Counted from the stretch's first letter, positions 24,837 through 38,731 are shown. The stretch is DNA of 64,000 nucleotides from Limnanthes douglasii subsp. nivea (GCA_036936605.1 JAUPFV010000004.1:179818807-179882806); one strand, 5' to 3'. A program made the numbers and translations. The notes: generated by a model from the letters alone, not told the origin.

Positions 24837-25037
24837 TTTATGTGATTTTTTTTTTATTATTAATTTAGTTTATTAGCAGTAAAAAATTTATGAGATTGAA
24901 TTATTGAAGAATAAAAAATAAATTTTATTTATTTTAGCTGTTCACAGTTTATACTCTTGCGGGCCAGGAATTATACAAACGGGGTGGTCAAATATTTTGT
25001 CATTTTATTATCAGCTTGTGGACTTTTGGTTGACACC
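24837..25037 (+). repeat. Module B'5, truncated B
   Basis: Standard breakpoint; CAGGAATTATAC variant shared with B'7 and B'8. Confidence 0.93.
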
Positions 25038-25688
25038 GAACCAACCACCCACCCAACCAACCAACCAACCACCCACACACCCAACCAACCACCCACCCAC
25101 CCAACCAATCAATCACCCACCCACCCAACCAATCACCCACCCAACCAACCACCCAACCAACCACCCACCCAACCAACCAACCAACCAACCAACCAACCAC
25201 CCAATTCAACCAACCAACCAATTCAACCAACCACCCACCCAACCAACCAATTCAACCAACCACCCAACCAACCACCCACCCACCCAACCAACCAACTAAT
25301 TCAAACAACCACTCAACCAACCAACCAACCACCCACCCAACCAATTCAACCAACCAACCAACCAACCAACCAAACCACCCACCCAACCAACCAACCACCC
25401 AACCAACCACCCAACCACCCACCCACCCACCCAACCAACCAACCAACCACACACAATCAACCAACCACCCAACCAACCAACCAACCAACCAACCAACCAC
25501 CCAACCAACCAACCAACCACCCACCCACCCAACCAACCAACCAACCAACCAAACCAACCACCCACCCACCCACCCAACCAACCAACCAACCAACCACCCA
25601 CCCAACCAACCACCCAACCAATCAACCAACCAACCACCCAACCAACCAATTCAACCAACCAACCAACCAACCAACCACCCAACCTCGG
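25038..25688. repeat. Large tetranucleotide block before A8
   Basis: Has CCAACTAATTCAAACAACC and CAAACCAACC interruptions. Confidence 0.95.
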
Positions 25689-26164
25689 CACCTGTTTGAA
25701 TTCGATATGCTCGAATTAAGAGATTAAGCATTAAAGCTCCTTTAAGTATTGAATAATATTTTTTTATTTTTTGTGAACTTTGACTTGACTTTTCATTTAG
25801 TTAAATACTAGTTAGGAGTCAGTTAGAAGTAATACCTTATTGCTCCACATATTTTTTTTCCAAGCAGAGTCATGATATAAAGTTTTATATTATTTTATCT
25901 TCCTCTCTAATTAATACCACACTTACTTTGTAATCTGATACTGTCGTATTCAGGTACCAACCTACTCCTTGTTGTGGCTTCGTATTTATTTATGGCGATG
26001 CCAAGAAATTTTTGATGTTGTTGAGTGCATCTTTGCACTTTAGAGTCCACTAAAACTTTCATGTTCCTTTCAATACTTCGAAAGGAGGTCAATATTTGTC
26101 TGGGCATTGGACACAAACTTGTCTCGCTTACCATTTATCCTAGAAATTTCACTGACTGAACGCC
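25689..26164 (-). repeat. Module A8
   Basis: Eight-T run in CACATATTTTTTTTCC; otherwise consensus. Confidence 0.93.
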
Positions 26165-26437
26165 AACCAACCAATTCAACCAACCAACCAACCAACCAAC
26201 CACCCAACCAACCAACCAACCACCCAACCACCCACCCAACCACCCACCCACCCAACCAACCAACCACCCACCCACCCACCCACCCACCCAACCAACCAAC
26301 CACCCACCCACCCAACCAACCAACCAACCAACCAACCACCCACCCACCCACCCACCCAACCAACCAACCACCCACCCAACCACCCAACCACCCACCCAAC
26401 CAACCAACCAACCAATTCAACCAACCAACCACCCACC

Positions 26438-26966
26438 TAGAGACGTCAAATGGGACGCGACACGGCGGGATTTAGCGTCTGTACGGTAATCTGTCACGGT
26501 ACGCACATTATTTTATAACGGCAGAACACGGTAGAGCACGACGTGACTCACTAACACGATTGTCATGGTATAAGCCGTCACGATTACGGCAGACACGGCA
26601 CACGTAGACATGGTAAAATTATTGTCACGGCAGTACACCATATAGATTATTAATATAATTTTATTTCTTATTATACTTTAATCATTAATACGTTTAATTA
26701 AAATGTATACACACTTTATAAACTAATTATTAATTATTATATTTTGAATTTCTTTATTTATAGTGCGGTGATATTTTTTTATTTATTATTAATTTAGTTT
26801 ATTAGCGGTAAAAAATTTATGAGATTGAATTATTGAAGAATAAAAAATAAATTTTATTTATTTTAGCCGTTCACAGTTTATACTCTTGCGGGCCAGGAGT
26901 TATACAAACGGGGTGGTCAAATATTTTGTCATTTCATTATCAGCTTGTGGACTTTCTGTTGACACC
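26438..26966 (+). repeat. Module B15, short form
   Basis: As B6 and B9 but ACACACTTTATAAAC. Confidence 0.93.
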
Positions 26967-27021
26967 CAACCAACCACCCACACAACCCACCAACCAACCA
27001 ACCAACCAACCAACCAACCAA

Positions 27022-27053
<32 letters not shown>

Positions 27054-27144
27054 CCAATTCAACCAACCAACCAACCAACCACCCAACCAACCAACCAACC
27101 ACTCAACCAATTCAACCAACCAACCACCTAACCAACCACCCACC

Positions 27145-27738
27145 TAGAGATGTCAAATGGGACGCGACACGGCGGGATTTAGCGTGTGTACGGTAATCTG
27201 TCACGGTACGCACGTTATTTTATAACGGCAGAACACGGTAGAGCACGGCGTGACTCACTAACACGATTGTCATGGTATAAGCCGTCACGATTACGGTAGA
27301 CATGGCACACGGCAGACATGACACACGTAGACATGGTAAAATTATTGTCACGGCAGTACACCATATAGATTATTAATATAATTTTATTTTTTATTATACT
27401 TTAATCATTAATACGTTTAATTAAAATGTATACACAAGTAATATATTAGTATTTTAACAAATATTAAATAATAAATAAAGTTATTGCTTGATAAACTAAT
27501 TATTAATTATTATATTTTGAATTTTTTTATTTATAGTGTGGTGATTTTTTTTTATTATTATTAATTTAGTTTATTAGCAGTAAAAAATTTATGAGATTGA
27601 ATTATTGAAGAATAAAAAATAAATTTTATTTATTTTAGCCGTTCACAGTTTATACTCTTGCGGGCCAGGAGTTATACAAACGGGGTGGTCAAATATTTTG
27701 TCATTTCATTATCAGCTTGTGGACTTTTGGTTGACACC
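27145..27738 (+). repeat. Module B16
   Basis: As B7 and B10 with private GTAGACATGGC and ACACAAGTAAT. Confidence 0.93.
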
Positions 27739-27887
27739 GAACCAACCACCCACCCAACCAACCAATCACCCACCCAACCAACCAACCAACCAACCAACCA
27801 ACCAACCAACCACCCAACCAACCAATTCAACCAACCAACCACCCAACCAACCAATTCAACCACCCACCCACCCAACCAACCAACCAA

Positions 27888-28090
27888 TTTATGTGATTTT
27901 TTTTTTTTATTATTAATTTAGTTTATTAGCAGTAAAAAATTTATGAGATTGAATTATTGAAGAATAAAAAATAAATTTTATTTATTTTAGCTGTTCACAG
28001 TTTATACTCTTGCGGGCCAGGAGTTATACAAACGGGGTGGTCAAATATTTTGTCATTTCATTATCAGCTTGTGGACTTTTGGTTGACACC
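27888..28090 (+). repeat. Module B'6, truncated B
   Basis: Standard B' breakpoint. Confidence 0.93.
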
Positions 28091-28194
28091 GAACCAACCA
28101 CCCACCCAACAAACCAACCAACCACCCACCCACCCAACCAACCAACCAACCAACCACCCACCCACCCACCCAACCAACCACTCACCCACCCAAT

Positions 28195-28225
<31 letters not shown>

Positions 28226-28612
28226 CCAACCAACCAACCAACCAACCACCCAATTCAACCAACCAACCACCCAACCAACCAATTCAACCAACCACCCACC
28301 CAACCAACCAATTCAACCAACCACCCAACCAACCACTCACCCACCCAACCAACCAACCAACCAATTCAAACAACCACTCAACCAACCAATTCAACCAACC
28401 AACCAACCAACCACCCACCCAACCAATCAACCACCCAACCAATCAACCACCCAACCAACCAACCAACCAACCAACCACCCACACACACAACCAACCAACC
28501 ACCCAACCAACCAACCAACCAACCAACCAACCACCCACCCAACCAACCAACCAACCAACCACCCACCCACCAACCCAACCAACCAACCAACCAACCAACC
28601 ACCCACCCTCGG
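28091..28612. repeat. Large tetranucleotide block before A9
   Basis: As the blocks before A4 and A7, ending CCACCCTCGG. Confidence 0.95.
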
Positions 28613-29081
28613 CACCTATTTGAATTCGATATGCTCGAATTAAGAGATTAAGCATTAAAGCTCCTTTAAGTATTGAATAATATTTTTTTATTTTTTGTGA
28701 ACTTTGACTTGACTTTTCATTTAGTTAAATACTAGTTAGGAGTCAGTTAGAAGTAATACCTTATTGCTCCACATACTTTTTTTCCAAGCAGAGTCATGAT
28801 ATAAAGTTTTATATTATTTTATCTTCCTCTCTAATTAATACCACACTTACTTTGTAATCTGATACTGTCGTATTCAGGTACCAACCTACTCCTTGTTGTG
28901 GCTTCGTATTTATTTATGGCGATGCCAAGAAATTTTTGATGTTGTTGAGTGCATCTTTGCACTTTAGAGTCCACTAAAACTTTCATGTTCCTTTCAATAC
29001 TTCGAAAGGAGGTCAATATTTGTCTGGGCATTGGACACAAACTTGTCTCGCTTACCATTTATCCTAGAAATTTCACTGACT
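28613..29081 (-). repeat. Module A9, first of a head-to-tail triplet
   Basis: Starts CACCTATTTG and joins the next copy with no tetranucleotide DNA between them. Confidence 0.95.
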
Positions 29082-29526
29082 GAATTAAGAGATTAAGCAT
29101 TAAAGCTCCTTTAAGTATTGAATAATATTTTTTTATTTTTTGTGAACTTTGACTTGACTTTTCATTTAGTTAAATACTAGTTAGGAGTCAGTTAGAAGTA
29201 ATACCTTATTGCTCCACATACTTTTTTTCCAAGCAGAGTCATGATATAAAGTTTTATATTATTTTATCTTCCTCTCTAATTAATACCACACTTACTTTGT
29301 AATCTGATACTGTCGTATTCAGGTACCAACCTACTCCTTGTTGTGGCTTCGTATTTATTTATGGCGATGCCAAGAAATTTTTGATGTTGTTGAGTGCATC
29401 TTTGCACTTTAGAGTCCACTAAAACTTTCATGTTCCTTTCAATACTTCGAAAGGAGGTCAATATTTGTCTGGGCATTGGACACAAACTTGTCTCGCTTAC
29501 CATTTATCCTAGAAATTTCACTGACT
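29082..29526 (-). repeat. Module A10, second of the triplet
   Basis: A 445-bp copy starting GAATTAAGAG; the first 25 or so bases of A and the GAACGCC end are lost at the join CTGACTGAATTAAGAG. Confidence 0.95.
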
Positions 29527-29978
29527 GAATTAAGAGATTAAGCATTAAAGCTCCTTTAAGTATTGAATAATATTTTTTTATTTTTTGTGAACTTTGACTT
29601 GACTTTTCATTTAGTTAAATACTAGTTAGGAGTCAGTTAGAAGTAATACCTTATTGCTCCACATACTTTTTTTCCAAGCAGAGTCATGATATAAAGTTTT
29701 ATATTATTTTATCTTCCTCTCTAATTAATACCACACTTACTTTGTAATCTGATACTGTCGTATTCAGGTACCAACCTACTCCTTGTTGTGGCTTCGTATT
29801 TATTTATGGCGATGCCAAGAAATTTTTGATGTTGTTGAGTGCATCTTTGCACTTTAGAGTCCACTAAAACTTTCATGTTCCTTTCAATACTTCGAAAGGA
29901 GGTCAATATTTGTCTGGGCATTGGACACAAACTTGTCTCGCTTACCATTTATCCTAGAAATTTCACTGACTGAACGTC
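29527..29978 (-). repeat. Module A11, third of the triplet
   Basis: Same join on its left; normal GAACGTC end into the tract on its right. Confidence 0.95.
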
Positions 29979-30216
29979 AACCAACCAATTCAACCAACCA
30001 ACTAACCAACCAATTCAACCAACCAACCAACCACCCACCCACCCACCCAACCACCCACCCACCCACCCACCCACCCAACCAACCAACCAACCAACCAACC
30101 AACCACCCACCCACCAAACCAACCAACCAACCACCCACCCACCCAACCAACCTCCCAACCAACCAACCAACCACTCAACCAATTCAACCAACCAACCACC
30201 CAACCAACCACCCACC

Positions 30217-30817
30217 TAGAGATGTCAAATGGGACGCGACACGGCGGGATTTAGCGTGTGTACGGTAATCTGTCACGATACGCACATTATTTTATAACGG
30301 CAAAACACGGTAGAGCACGACGTGACTCACTAACACGATTGTCATGGTATAAGCCGTCACGATTACGGTAGACACGGCACGGCACACGGCAAACACGGCA
30401 CACGTAGACATTGTAAAATTATTGTCACGGCAGTACACCATATAGATTATTAATATAATTTTATTTTTTATTATACTTTAATCATTAATACGTTTAATTA
30501 AAATGTATACACACGTAATATATTTGTATTTTAACAAATATTAAATAATAAATAAAGTTATTGCTTGATAAACTAATTATTAATTATTATATTTTGAATT
30601 TTTTTATTTATAGTGCGCTGATATTTTTTTTATTTATTATTAATTTAGTTTATTAGCGGTAAAAAATTTATGAGATTGAATTATTGAAGAATAAAAAATA
30701 AATTTTATTTATTTTAGCCGTTCACAGTTTATACTCTTGCGGGCCAGGAGTTATACAAACGGGGTGGTCAAATATTTTGTCATTTCATTATCAGCTTATG
30801 GACTTTCTGTTGACACC
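30217..30817 (+). repeat. Module B17
   Basis: As B8 and B11; private CAGCTTATGG. Confidence 0.93.
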
Positions 30818-30865
30818 CAACCAACCACCCACCCACCCAACCAACCAACCAACCAACCACCCACC

Positions 30866-31393
30866 TAGAGATGTCAAATGGGACGCGACACGGCGGGATT
30901 TAGCGTGTGTACGGTAATCTGTCACGGTACGCACGTTATTTTATAACGGCAGAACACGGTAGAGCACGGCGTGACTCACTAACACGATTGTCATGGTATA
31001 AGCCGTCACGATTACGGCAGACACGACACACGTAGACATGGTAAAATTATTGTCACGGCAGTACACCATATAGATTATTAATATAATTTTATTTCTTATT
31101 ATACTTTAATCATTAATACGTTTAATTAAAATGTATACACACTTGATAAACTAATTATTAATTATTATATTTTGAATTTTTTTATTTATAGTGCGGTGAT
31201 ATTTTTTATTTATTATTAATTTAGTTTATTAGCGGTAAAAAAATTATGAGATTGAATTATTGAAGAATAAAAAATAAATTTTATTTATTTTAGCCGTTCA
31301 CAGTTTATACTCTTGCGGACCAGGAGTTATACAAATGGGGTGGTCAAATATTTTGTCATTTCATTATCAGCTTGTGGACTTTCTGTTGACACC
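30866..31393 (+). repeat. Module B18, short form
   Basis: As B12; private CTTGCGGACCAGG. Confidence 0.93.
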
Positions 31394-31547
31394 CAACCAA
31401 CCACCCACCCAACCAACCAACCAACCAACCAACCAACCAACCACCCACCGAACCAACCAATTCAACCAACCAACCAACCAACCACCCAACCAACCAACCA
31501 ACCACTCAACCAATTCAACCAACCAACCACCCAACCAACCACCCACC

Positions 31548-32137
31548 TAGAGATGTCAAATGGGACGCGACACGGCGGGATTTAGCGTGTGTACGGTAAT
31601 CTATCACGGTACGCACGTTATTTTATAACGGCAGAACACGGTAGAGCACGGCGTGACTCACTAACACGATTGTCATGGTATAAGCCGTCACGATTACGGT
31701 AGACACGGCACACGGCAGACACGGCACACGTAGACATGGTAAAATTATTGTCACGGCAGTACACCATATAGATTATTAATATAATTTTATTTTTTATTAT
31801 ACTTTAATCATTAATACGTTTAATTAAAATGTATACACACGTAATATATTATTAGTATTTTAACAAATATTAAATAATAAATAAAGTTATTGCTTGATAA
31901 ACTAATTATTAATTATTATATTTTGAATTTTTTTATTTATAGTGCGGTGATATTTTTTTATTTATTATTAATTTAGTTTATTAGCGGTAAAAAATTTATA
32001 AGATTGAATTACTTAAGAATAAAAAATAAATTTTATTTATTTTAGCCGTTCACAGTTTATACTCTTGCGGGCCAGGAGTTATACAAACGGGGTGGTCAAA
32101 TATTTTGTTATCAGCTTGTGGACTTTCTATTGACACC
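31548..32137 (+). repeat. Module B19
   Basis: As B13 (TCTATCACGG, TTTTGTTATCAGC). B17-B18-B19 repeats B11-B12-B13 at an offset of about 8.2 kb. Confidence 0.93.
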
Positions 32138-32426
32138 CAACCAACCACCCACCCAACCAACCAACCAACCAACCAACCAACCAACCACACACAATCAACC
32201 AACCACCCAACCAACCAACCAACCAACCACCCAACCAACCAACCAACCACCCACCCACCCAACCAACCAACCAACCAACCAACCAAACCAACCACCCACC
32301 CACCCACCCAACCAACCAACCAACCAACCAACCACCCACCCAACCAACCACCCAACCAATCAACCAACCAACCACCCAACCAACCAATTCAACCAACCAA
32401 CCAACCAACCAACCACCCAACCTCGG

Positions 32427-32903
32427 CACCTGTTTGAATTCGATATGCTCGAATTAAGAGATTAAGCATTAAAGCTCCTTTAAGTATTGAATAATATTTT
32501 TTTTATTTTTTGTGAACTTTGACTTGACTTTTCATTTAGTTAAATACTAGTTAGGAGTCAGTTATAAGTAATACCTTATTGCTCCACATATTTTTTTTCC
32601 AAGCAGAGTCATGATATAAAGTTTTATATTATTTTATCTTCCTCTCTAATTAATACCACACTTACTTTGTAATCTGATACTGTCGTATTCAGGTACCAAC
32701 CTACTCCTTGTTGTGGCTTCGTATTTATTTATGGCGATGCCAAGAAATTTTTGATGTTGTTGAGTGCATCTTTGCACTTTAGAGTCCACTAAAACTTTCA
32801 TGTTCCTTTCAATACTTCGAAAGGAGGTCAATATTTGTCTGGGCATTGGACACAAACTTGTCTCGCTTACCATTTATCCTAGAAATTTCACTGACTGAAC
32901 GCC
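32427..32903 (-). repeat. Module A12
   Basis: Private CAGTTATAAGTAA variant. Confidence 0.93.
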
Positions 32904-33238
32904 AACCAACCAATTCAACCAACCAACCAACCAACCAACCAACCACCCAACCAACCAACCACCCAACCACCCACCCACCCAACCAACCAACCAACCAACC
33001 AACCACCCACACACACAATCAACCAACCACCCAACCAACCAACCAACCAACCACCCACCCAACCAACCAACTAACCAACCAACCAACCAAACCAACCACC
33101 CACCCACCCACCCACCCACCCAACCAACCAACCAACAAACCACCCACCCAACCAACCACCCAACCAATCAACCAACCAACCAACCAACCACTCAACCAAC
33201 CAATTCAACCAACCAACCAACCAACCACCCAACCTCGG

Positions 33239-33715
33239 CACCTGTTTGAATTCGATATGCTCGAATTAAGAGATTAAGCATTAAAGCTCCTTTTAAGTAT
33301 TGAATAATATTTTTTTATTTTTTGTGAACTTTGACTTGACTTTTCATTTAGTTAAATACTAGTTAGGAGTCAGTTAGAAGTAATACCTTATTGCTCCACA
33401 TATTTTTTTTCCAAGCAGAGTCATGATATAAAGTTTTATATTATTTTATCTTCCTCTCTAATTAATACCACACTTACTTTGTAATCTGATACTGTCGTAT
33501 TCAGGTACCAACCTACTCCTTGTTGTGGCTTCGTATTTATTTATGGCGATGCCAAGAAATTTTTGATGTTGTTGAGTGCATCTTTGCAATTTAGAGTCCA
33601 CTAAAACTTTCATGTTCCTTTCAATACTTCGAAAGGAGGTTAATATTTGTCTGGGCATTGGACACAAACTTGTCTCGCTTACCATTTATCCTAGAAATTT
33701 CACTGACTGAACGCC
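33239..33715 (-). repeat. Module A13
   Basis: Variants TTTGCAATTTAGAG and GGAGGTTAATA shared with A17; private CCTTTTAAGTATT. Confidence 0.93.
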
Positions 33716-34272
33716 AACCAACCAATTCAACCAACCAACCAACCAACCACCCACCCAACCAACCAACCAACCACCCACCCAACCAACCAATTCAACCAAC
33801 CACCCAACCAACCACCCACCCACCCAACCAACCAACTAATTCAAACAACCACTCAACCAACCAACCAACCAACCACCCACCCAACCAATTCAACCAACCA
33901 ACCAACCAACCAACCACCCACCCACCCAACCAACCAACCAACCAACCATCCACCCACCCAACCAACCAATCACCCACCCACCCACCCACCCAACCAACCA
34001 ATCACCCACCCAACCAACCACCCTCCCAACCACCCTCCCAACCAACCAACCAACCAACCAACCAACCAACCAACCACCCACCCAACCAACCAACCAACCA
34101 ACCAACCACCCACCCACCCAACCAACCAACCACCCACCCACCCACCCACCAAACCAACCAACCAACCAACCACCCACCCAACCAACCACCCAACCAATCA
34201 ACCAACCAACCAACCAACCACCCAACCAACCAATTCAACCAACCAACCAACCAACCAACCACCCAACCTCGG
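33716..34272. repeat. Large tetranucleotide block between A13 and A14
   Basis: Contains two CCACCCTCCC interruptions near 34020; the counterpart at 40548-41092 has one. Confidence 0.95.
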
Positions 34273-34747
34273 CACCTGTTTGAATTCGATATGCTCGAAT
34301 TAAGAGATTAAGCATTAAAGCTCCTTTAAGTATTGAATAATATTTTTTTATTTTTTGTGAACTTTGACTTGACTTTTCATTTAGTTAAATACTAGTTAGG
34401 AGTCAGTTAAAAGTAATACCTTATTGCTCCACATATTTTTTTCCAAGCAGAGTCATGATATAAAGTTTTATATTATTTTATCTTCCTCTCTAATTAATAC
34501 CACACTTACTTTGTAATCTGATACTGTCGTATTCAGGTACCAACCTACTCCTTGTTGTGGCTTCGTATTTATTTATGGCGATGCCAAGAAATTTTTGATG
34601 TTGTTGAGTGCATCTTTGCACTTTAGAGTCCACTAAAACTTTCATGTTCCTTTCAATACTTCGAAAGGAGGTCAATATTTGTCTAGGCATTGGACACAAA
34701 CTTGTCTCGCTTACCATTTATCCTAGAAATTTCACTGACTGAACGCC
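34273..34747 (-). repeat. Module A14
   Basis: Variants CAGTTAAAAGTAA and TTGTCTAGGC, shared with A15, A18 and A19. Confidence 0.93.
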
Positions 34748-34864
34748 AACCAACAAATTCAACCAACCAACCAACCAACCAACCACCCAACCAACCAACC
34801 AACCACCCAACCACCCACCCACCCAACCAACCAACCAACCAATTCAACCAACCAACCACCCACC

Positions 34865-35455
34865 TAGAGACGTCAAATGGGACGCGACACGGCGGGATTT
34901 AGCGTGTGTACGGTAATCTGTCACGGTACGCACATTATTTTATAACGGCAGAACACGGTAGAGCACGACGTGACTCACTAACACGATTGTCATGGTATAA
35001 GCCGTCACGATTACGGTAGACACGGCACACGGCAGACACGGCACACGTAGACATGGTAAAATTATTGTCATGGCAGTACACCATATAGATTATTAATATA
35101 ATTTTATTTTTTATTATACTTTAATCATTAATACATTTAATTAAAATATATACACACGTAATATATTATTAGTATTTTAACAAATATTAAATAATAAATA
35201 AAGTTATTGCTTGATAAACTAATTATTAATTATTATATTTTGAATTTTTTTATTTATAGTGCGCTGATATTTTTTTTATTTATTATTAATTTAGTTTATT
35301 AGCGGTAAAAAATTTATGAGATTGAATTATTGAAGAATAAAAAATAAATTTTATTTATTTTAGCCGTTCACAGTTTATACTCTTGCGGGCCAGGAGTTAT
35401 ACAAACGGGGTGGTCAAATATTTTGTTATCAGCTTGTGGACTTTCTATTGACACC
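34865..35455 (+). repeat. Module B20
   Basis: TAGAGACGTC start, ATTGTCATGGC, GCGCTGATA, TTTTGTTATCAGC; counterpart of B24. Confidence 0.93.
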
Positions 35456-35637
35456 CAACCAACCACCCACCCACCCACCCAACCAACCAACCAACCAACC
35501 AACCAACCAACCAACCAACCAACCAACCACCCAACCAACCAACCAATTTAACCAACTAACCAACCAACCAACCACCCAACCAACCAACCAACCAACCAAC
35601 CAACCACTCAACCAATTCAACCAACCAACCACCCACT

Positions 35638-36231
35638 TAGAGATGTCAAATGGGACGCGACACCGCGGGATTTAGCGTGTGTACGGTAATCTGTCACGAT
35701 ACGCACATTATTTTATAACGGCAGAACACGGTAGAACACGGCGTGACTCACTAACACGATTGTCATGGTATAAGCCGTCACGATTACGGTAGACACGGCA
35801 CACGGCAGACACGGCACACGTAGACATGGTAAAATTATTGTCACGGCAGTACACCATATAGATTATTAATATAATTTTAATTTTTATTATACTTTAATCA
35901 TTAATACGTTTAATTAAAATGTATACACACGTAATATATTAGTATTTTAACAAATATTAAATAATAAATAAAGTTATTGCTTGATAAACTAATTATTAAT
36001 TATTATATTTTGAATTTTTTTATTTATAGTGCGGTGATTTTTTTTATTTATTATTAATTTAGTTTATTAGCAGTAAAAAAATTATGAGATTGAATTATTG
36101 AAGAATAAAAAATAAATTTTATTTATTTTAGCCGTTCACAGTTTATACTCTTGCGGGCCAGGAGTTATACAAACGGGGTGGTCAAATATTTTGTCATTTC
36201 ATTATCAGCTTGTGGACTTTCTGTTGACACC
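35638..36231 (+). repeat. Module B21
   Basis: CCCACTTAGAG start (C to T at the junction) and CACCGCGGG; counterpart of B25. Confidence 0.93.
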
Positions 36232-36388
36232 CAACCAACCACCCACCCAACCAACCAACCAACCAACCAACCAACCAACCACCCACCGAACCAACCAACC
36301 AACCAATTCAACCAACCACCCACCCAACCAACCAATTCAACCAACCACCCAAACAACCAACCACCCACCCACCCAACCAACCAACCAA

Positions 36389-36587
36389 TTTATGTGATTT
36401 TTTTTATTGTTAATTTAGTTTATTAGCAGTAAAAAATTTATGAGATTGAATTATTGAAGAATAAAAAATAAATTTTATTTATTTTAGCTGTTCACAGTTT
36501 ATACTCTTGCGGGCTAGGAATTATACAAACGGGGTGGTCAAATATTTTGTCATTTTATTATCAGCTTGTGGACTTTTGGTTGACACC
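36389..36587 (+). repeat. Module B'7, truncated B
   Basis: Standard breakpoint with TTTATTGTTAATT; private GCGGGCTAGG. Confidence 0.93.
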
Positions 36588-37072
36588 GAACCAACCACCC
36601 ACCCAACCAACCAACCAACCACCCACCCAACCAATCAATCACCCACCCACCCAACCAATCACCCACCCAACCAACCACCCAACCAACCACCCACCCAACC
36701 AACCAACCAACCAACCAACCAACCACCCAATTCAACCAACCAACCAATTCAACCAACCACCCACCCAACCAACCAATTCAACCAACCACCCAACCAACCA
36801 CCCACCCACCCAACCAACCAACTAATTCAAACAACCACTCAACCAACCAACCAACCAACCACCCACCCAACCAATTCAACCAACCAACCAACCAACCACC
36901 CACCCAACCAACCAACCAACCACCCACCCAACCAACCAACCAACCACCCAACCAACCAACCACCCACCCAACCAACCAACCAACCACCCACCCAACCAAC
37001 CAACCAACCACCCACACACACAATCAACCAACCACCCAACCAACCACCCAACCAACCAACCAATTCAACCAA

Positions 37073-37104
<32 letters not shown>

Positions 37105-37463
37105 CCAACCAACCAACCAACCAACCACCCACCCACCCAACCAACCAACCAACCAACCATCCACCCACCCAACCAACCAATCACCCACCCACCCACCCAC
37201 CCAACCAACCAATCACCCACCCAACCAACCACCCTCCCAACCAACCAACCAACCAACCAACCAACCAACCAACCACCCACCCAACCAACCAACCAACCAA
37301 CCACCCACCCACCCAACCAACCACCCACCCACCCACCCACCAAACCAACCAACCAACCAACCACCCACCCAACCAACCACCCAACCAATCAACCAACCAA
37401 CCAACCAACCACCCAACCAACCAATTCAACCAACCAACCAACCAACCAACCACCCAACCTCGG
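36588..37463. repeat. Longest tetranucleotide block
   Basis: About 875 bp before A15. It gives one of the longest spurious open frames of the window. Confidence 0.95.
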
Positions 37464-37938
37464 CACCTGTTTGAATTCGATATGCTCGAATTAAGAGATT
37501 AAGCATTAAAGCTCCTTTAAGTATTGAATAATATTTTTTTATTTTTTGTGAACTTTGACTTGACTTTTCATTTAGTTAAATACTAGTTAGGAGTCAGTTA
37601 AAAGTAATACCTTATTGCTCCACATATTTTTTTCCAAGCAGAGTCATGATATAAAGTTTTATATTATTTTATCTTCCTCTCTAATTAATACCACACTTAC
37701 TTTGTAATCTGATACTGTCGTATTCAGGTACCAACCTACTCCTTGTTGTGGCTTCGTTTTTATTTATGGCGATGCCAAGAAATTTTTGATGTTGTTGAGT
37801 GCATCTTTGCACTTTAGAGTCCACTAAAACTTTCATGTTCCTTTCAATACTTCGAAAGGAGGTCAATATTTGTCTAGGCATTGGACACAAACTTGTCTCG
37901 CTTACCATTTATCCTAGAAATTTCACTGACTGAACGCC
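37464..37938 (-). repeat. Module A15
   Basis: Private CTTCGTTTTTATTT. Confidence 0.93.
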
Positions 37939-38037
37939 AACCAACAAATTCAACCAACCAACCAACCAACCAACCACCCAACCAACCAACCAACCACCCA
38001 ACCACCCACCCAACCACCCACCCAACCAACCAACCAA

Positions 38038-38068
<31 letters not shown>

Positions 38069-38135
38069 CCCAACCACCCAACCACCCACCCACCCAACCA
38101 ACCAACCAACCAATTCAACCAACCAACCACCCACC

Positions 38136-38731
38136 TAGAGACGTCAAATGGGACGCGACACGGCGGGATTTAGCGTGTGTACGGTAATCTGTCACGGTAC
38201 GCACATTATTTTATAACGGCAGAACACGGTAGAGCACGACGTGACTCACTAACACGATTGTCATGGTATAAGCCGTCACGATTACGGTAGACACGGCACA
38301 CGGCAGACACGGCACACGTAGACATGGTAAAATTATTGTCACGGCAGTACACCATATAGATTATTAATATAATTTTATTTTTTATTATACTTTAATCATT
38401 AATACGTTTAATTAAAATGTATACACACGTAATATATTAGTATTTTAACAAATATTAAATAATAAATAAAGTTATTGCTTGATAAACCAATTATTAATTA
38501 TTATATTTTGAATTTTTTTATTTATAGTGCGCTGATATTTTTTTTATTTATTATTAATTTAGTTTATTAGCGGTAAAAAATTTATGAGATTGAATTATTG
38601 AAGAATAAAAAATAAATTTTATTTATTTTAGCCGTTCACAGTTTATACTCTTGCGGGCCAGGAGTTATACAAACGGGGTGGTCAAATATTTTGTCATTTC
38701 ATTATCAGCTTGTGGACTTTCTGTCGACACC
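38136..38731 (+). repeat. Module B22
   Basis: TAGAGACGTC start, GATAAACCAATT, and a CTGTCGACACC end; counterpart of B26. Confidence 0.93.
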
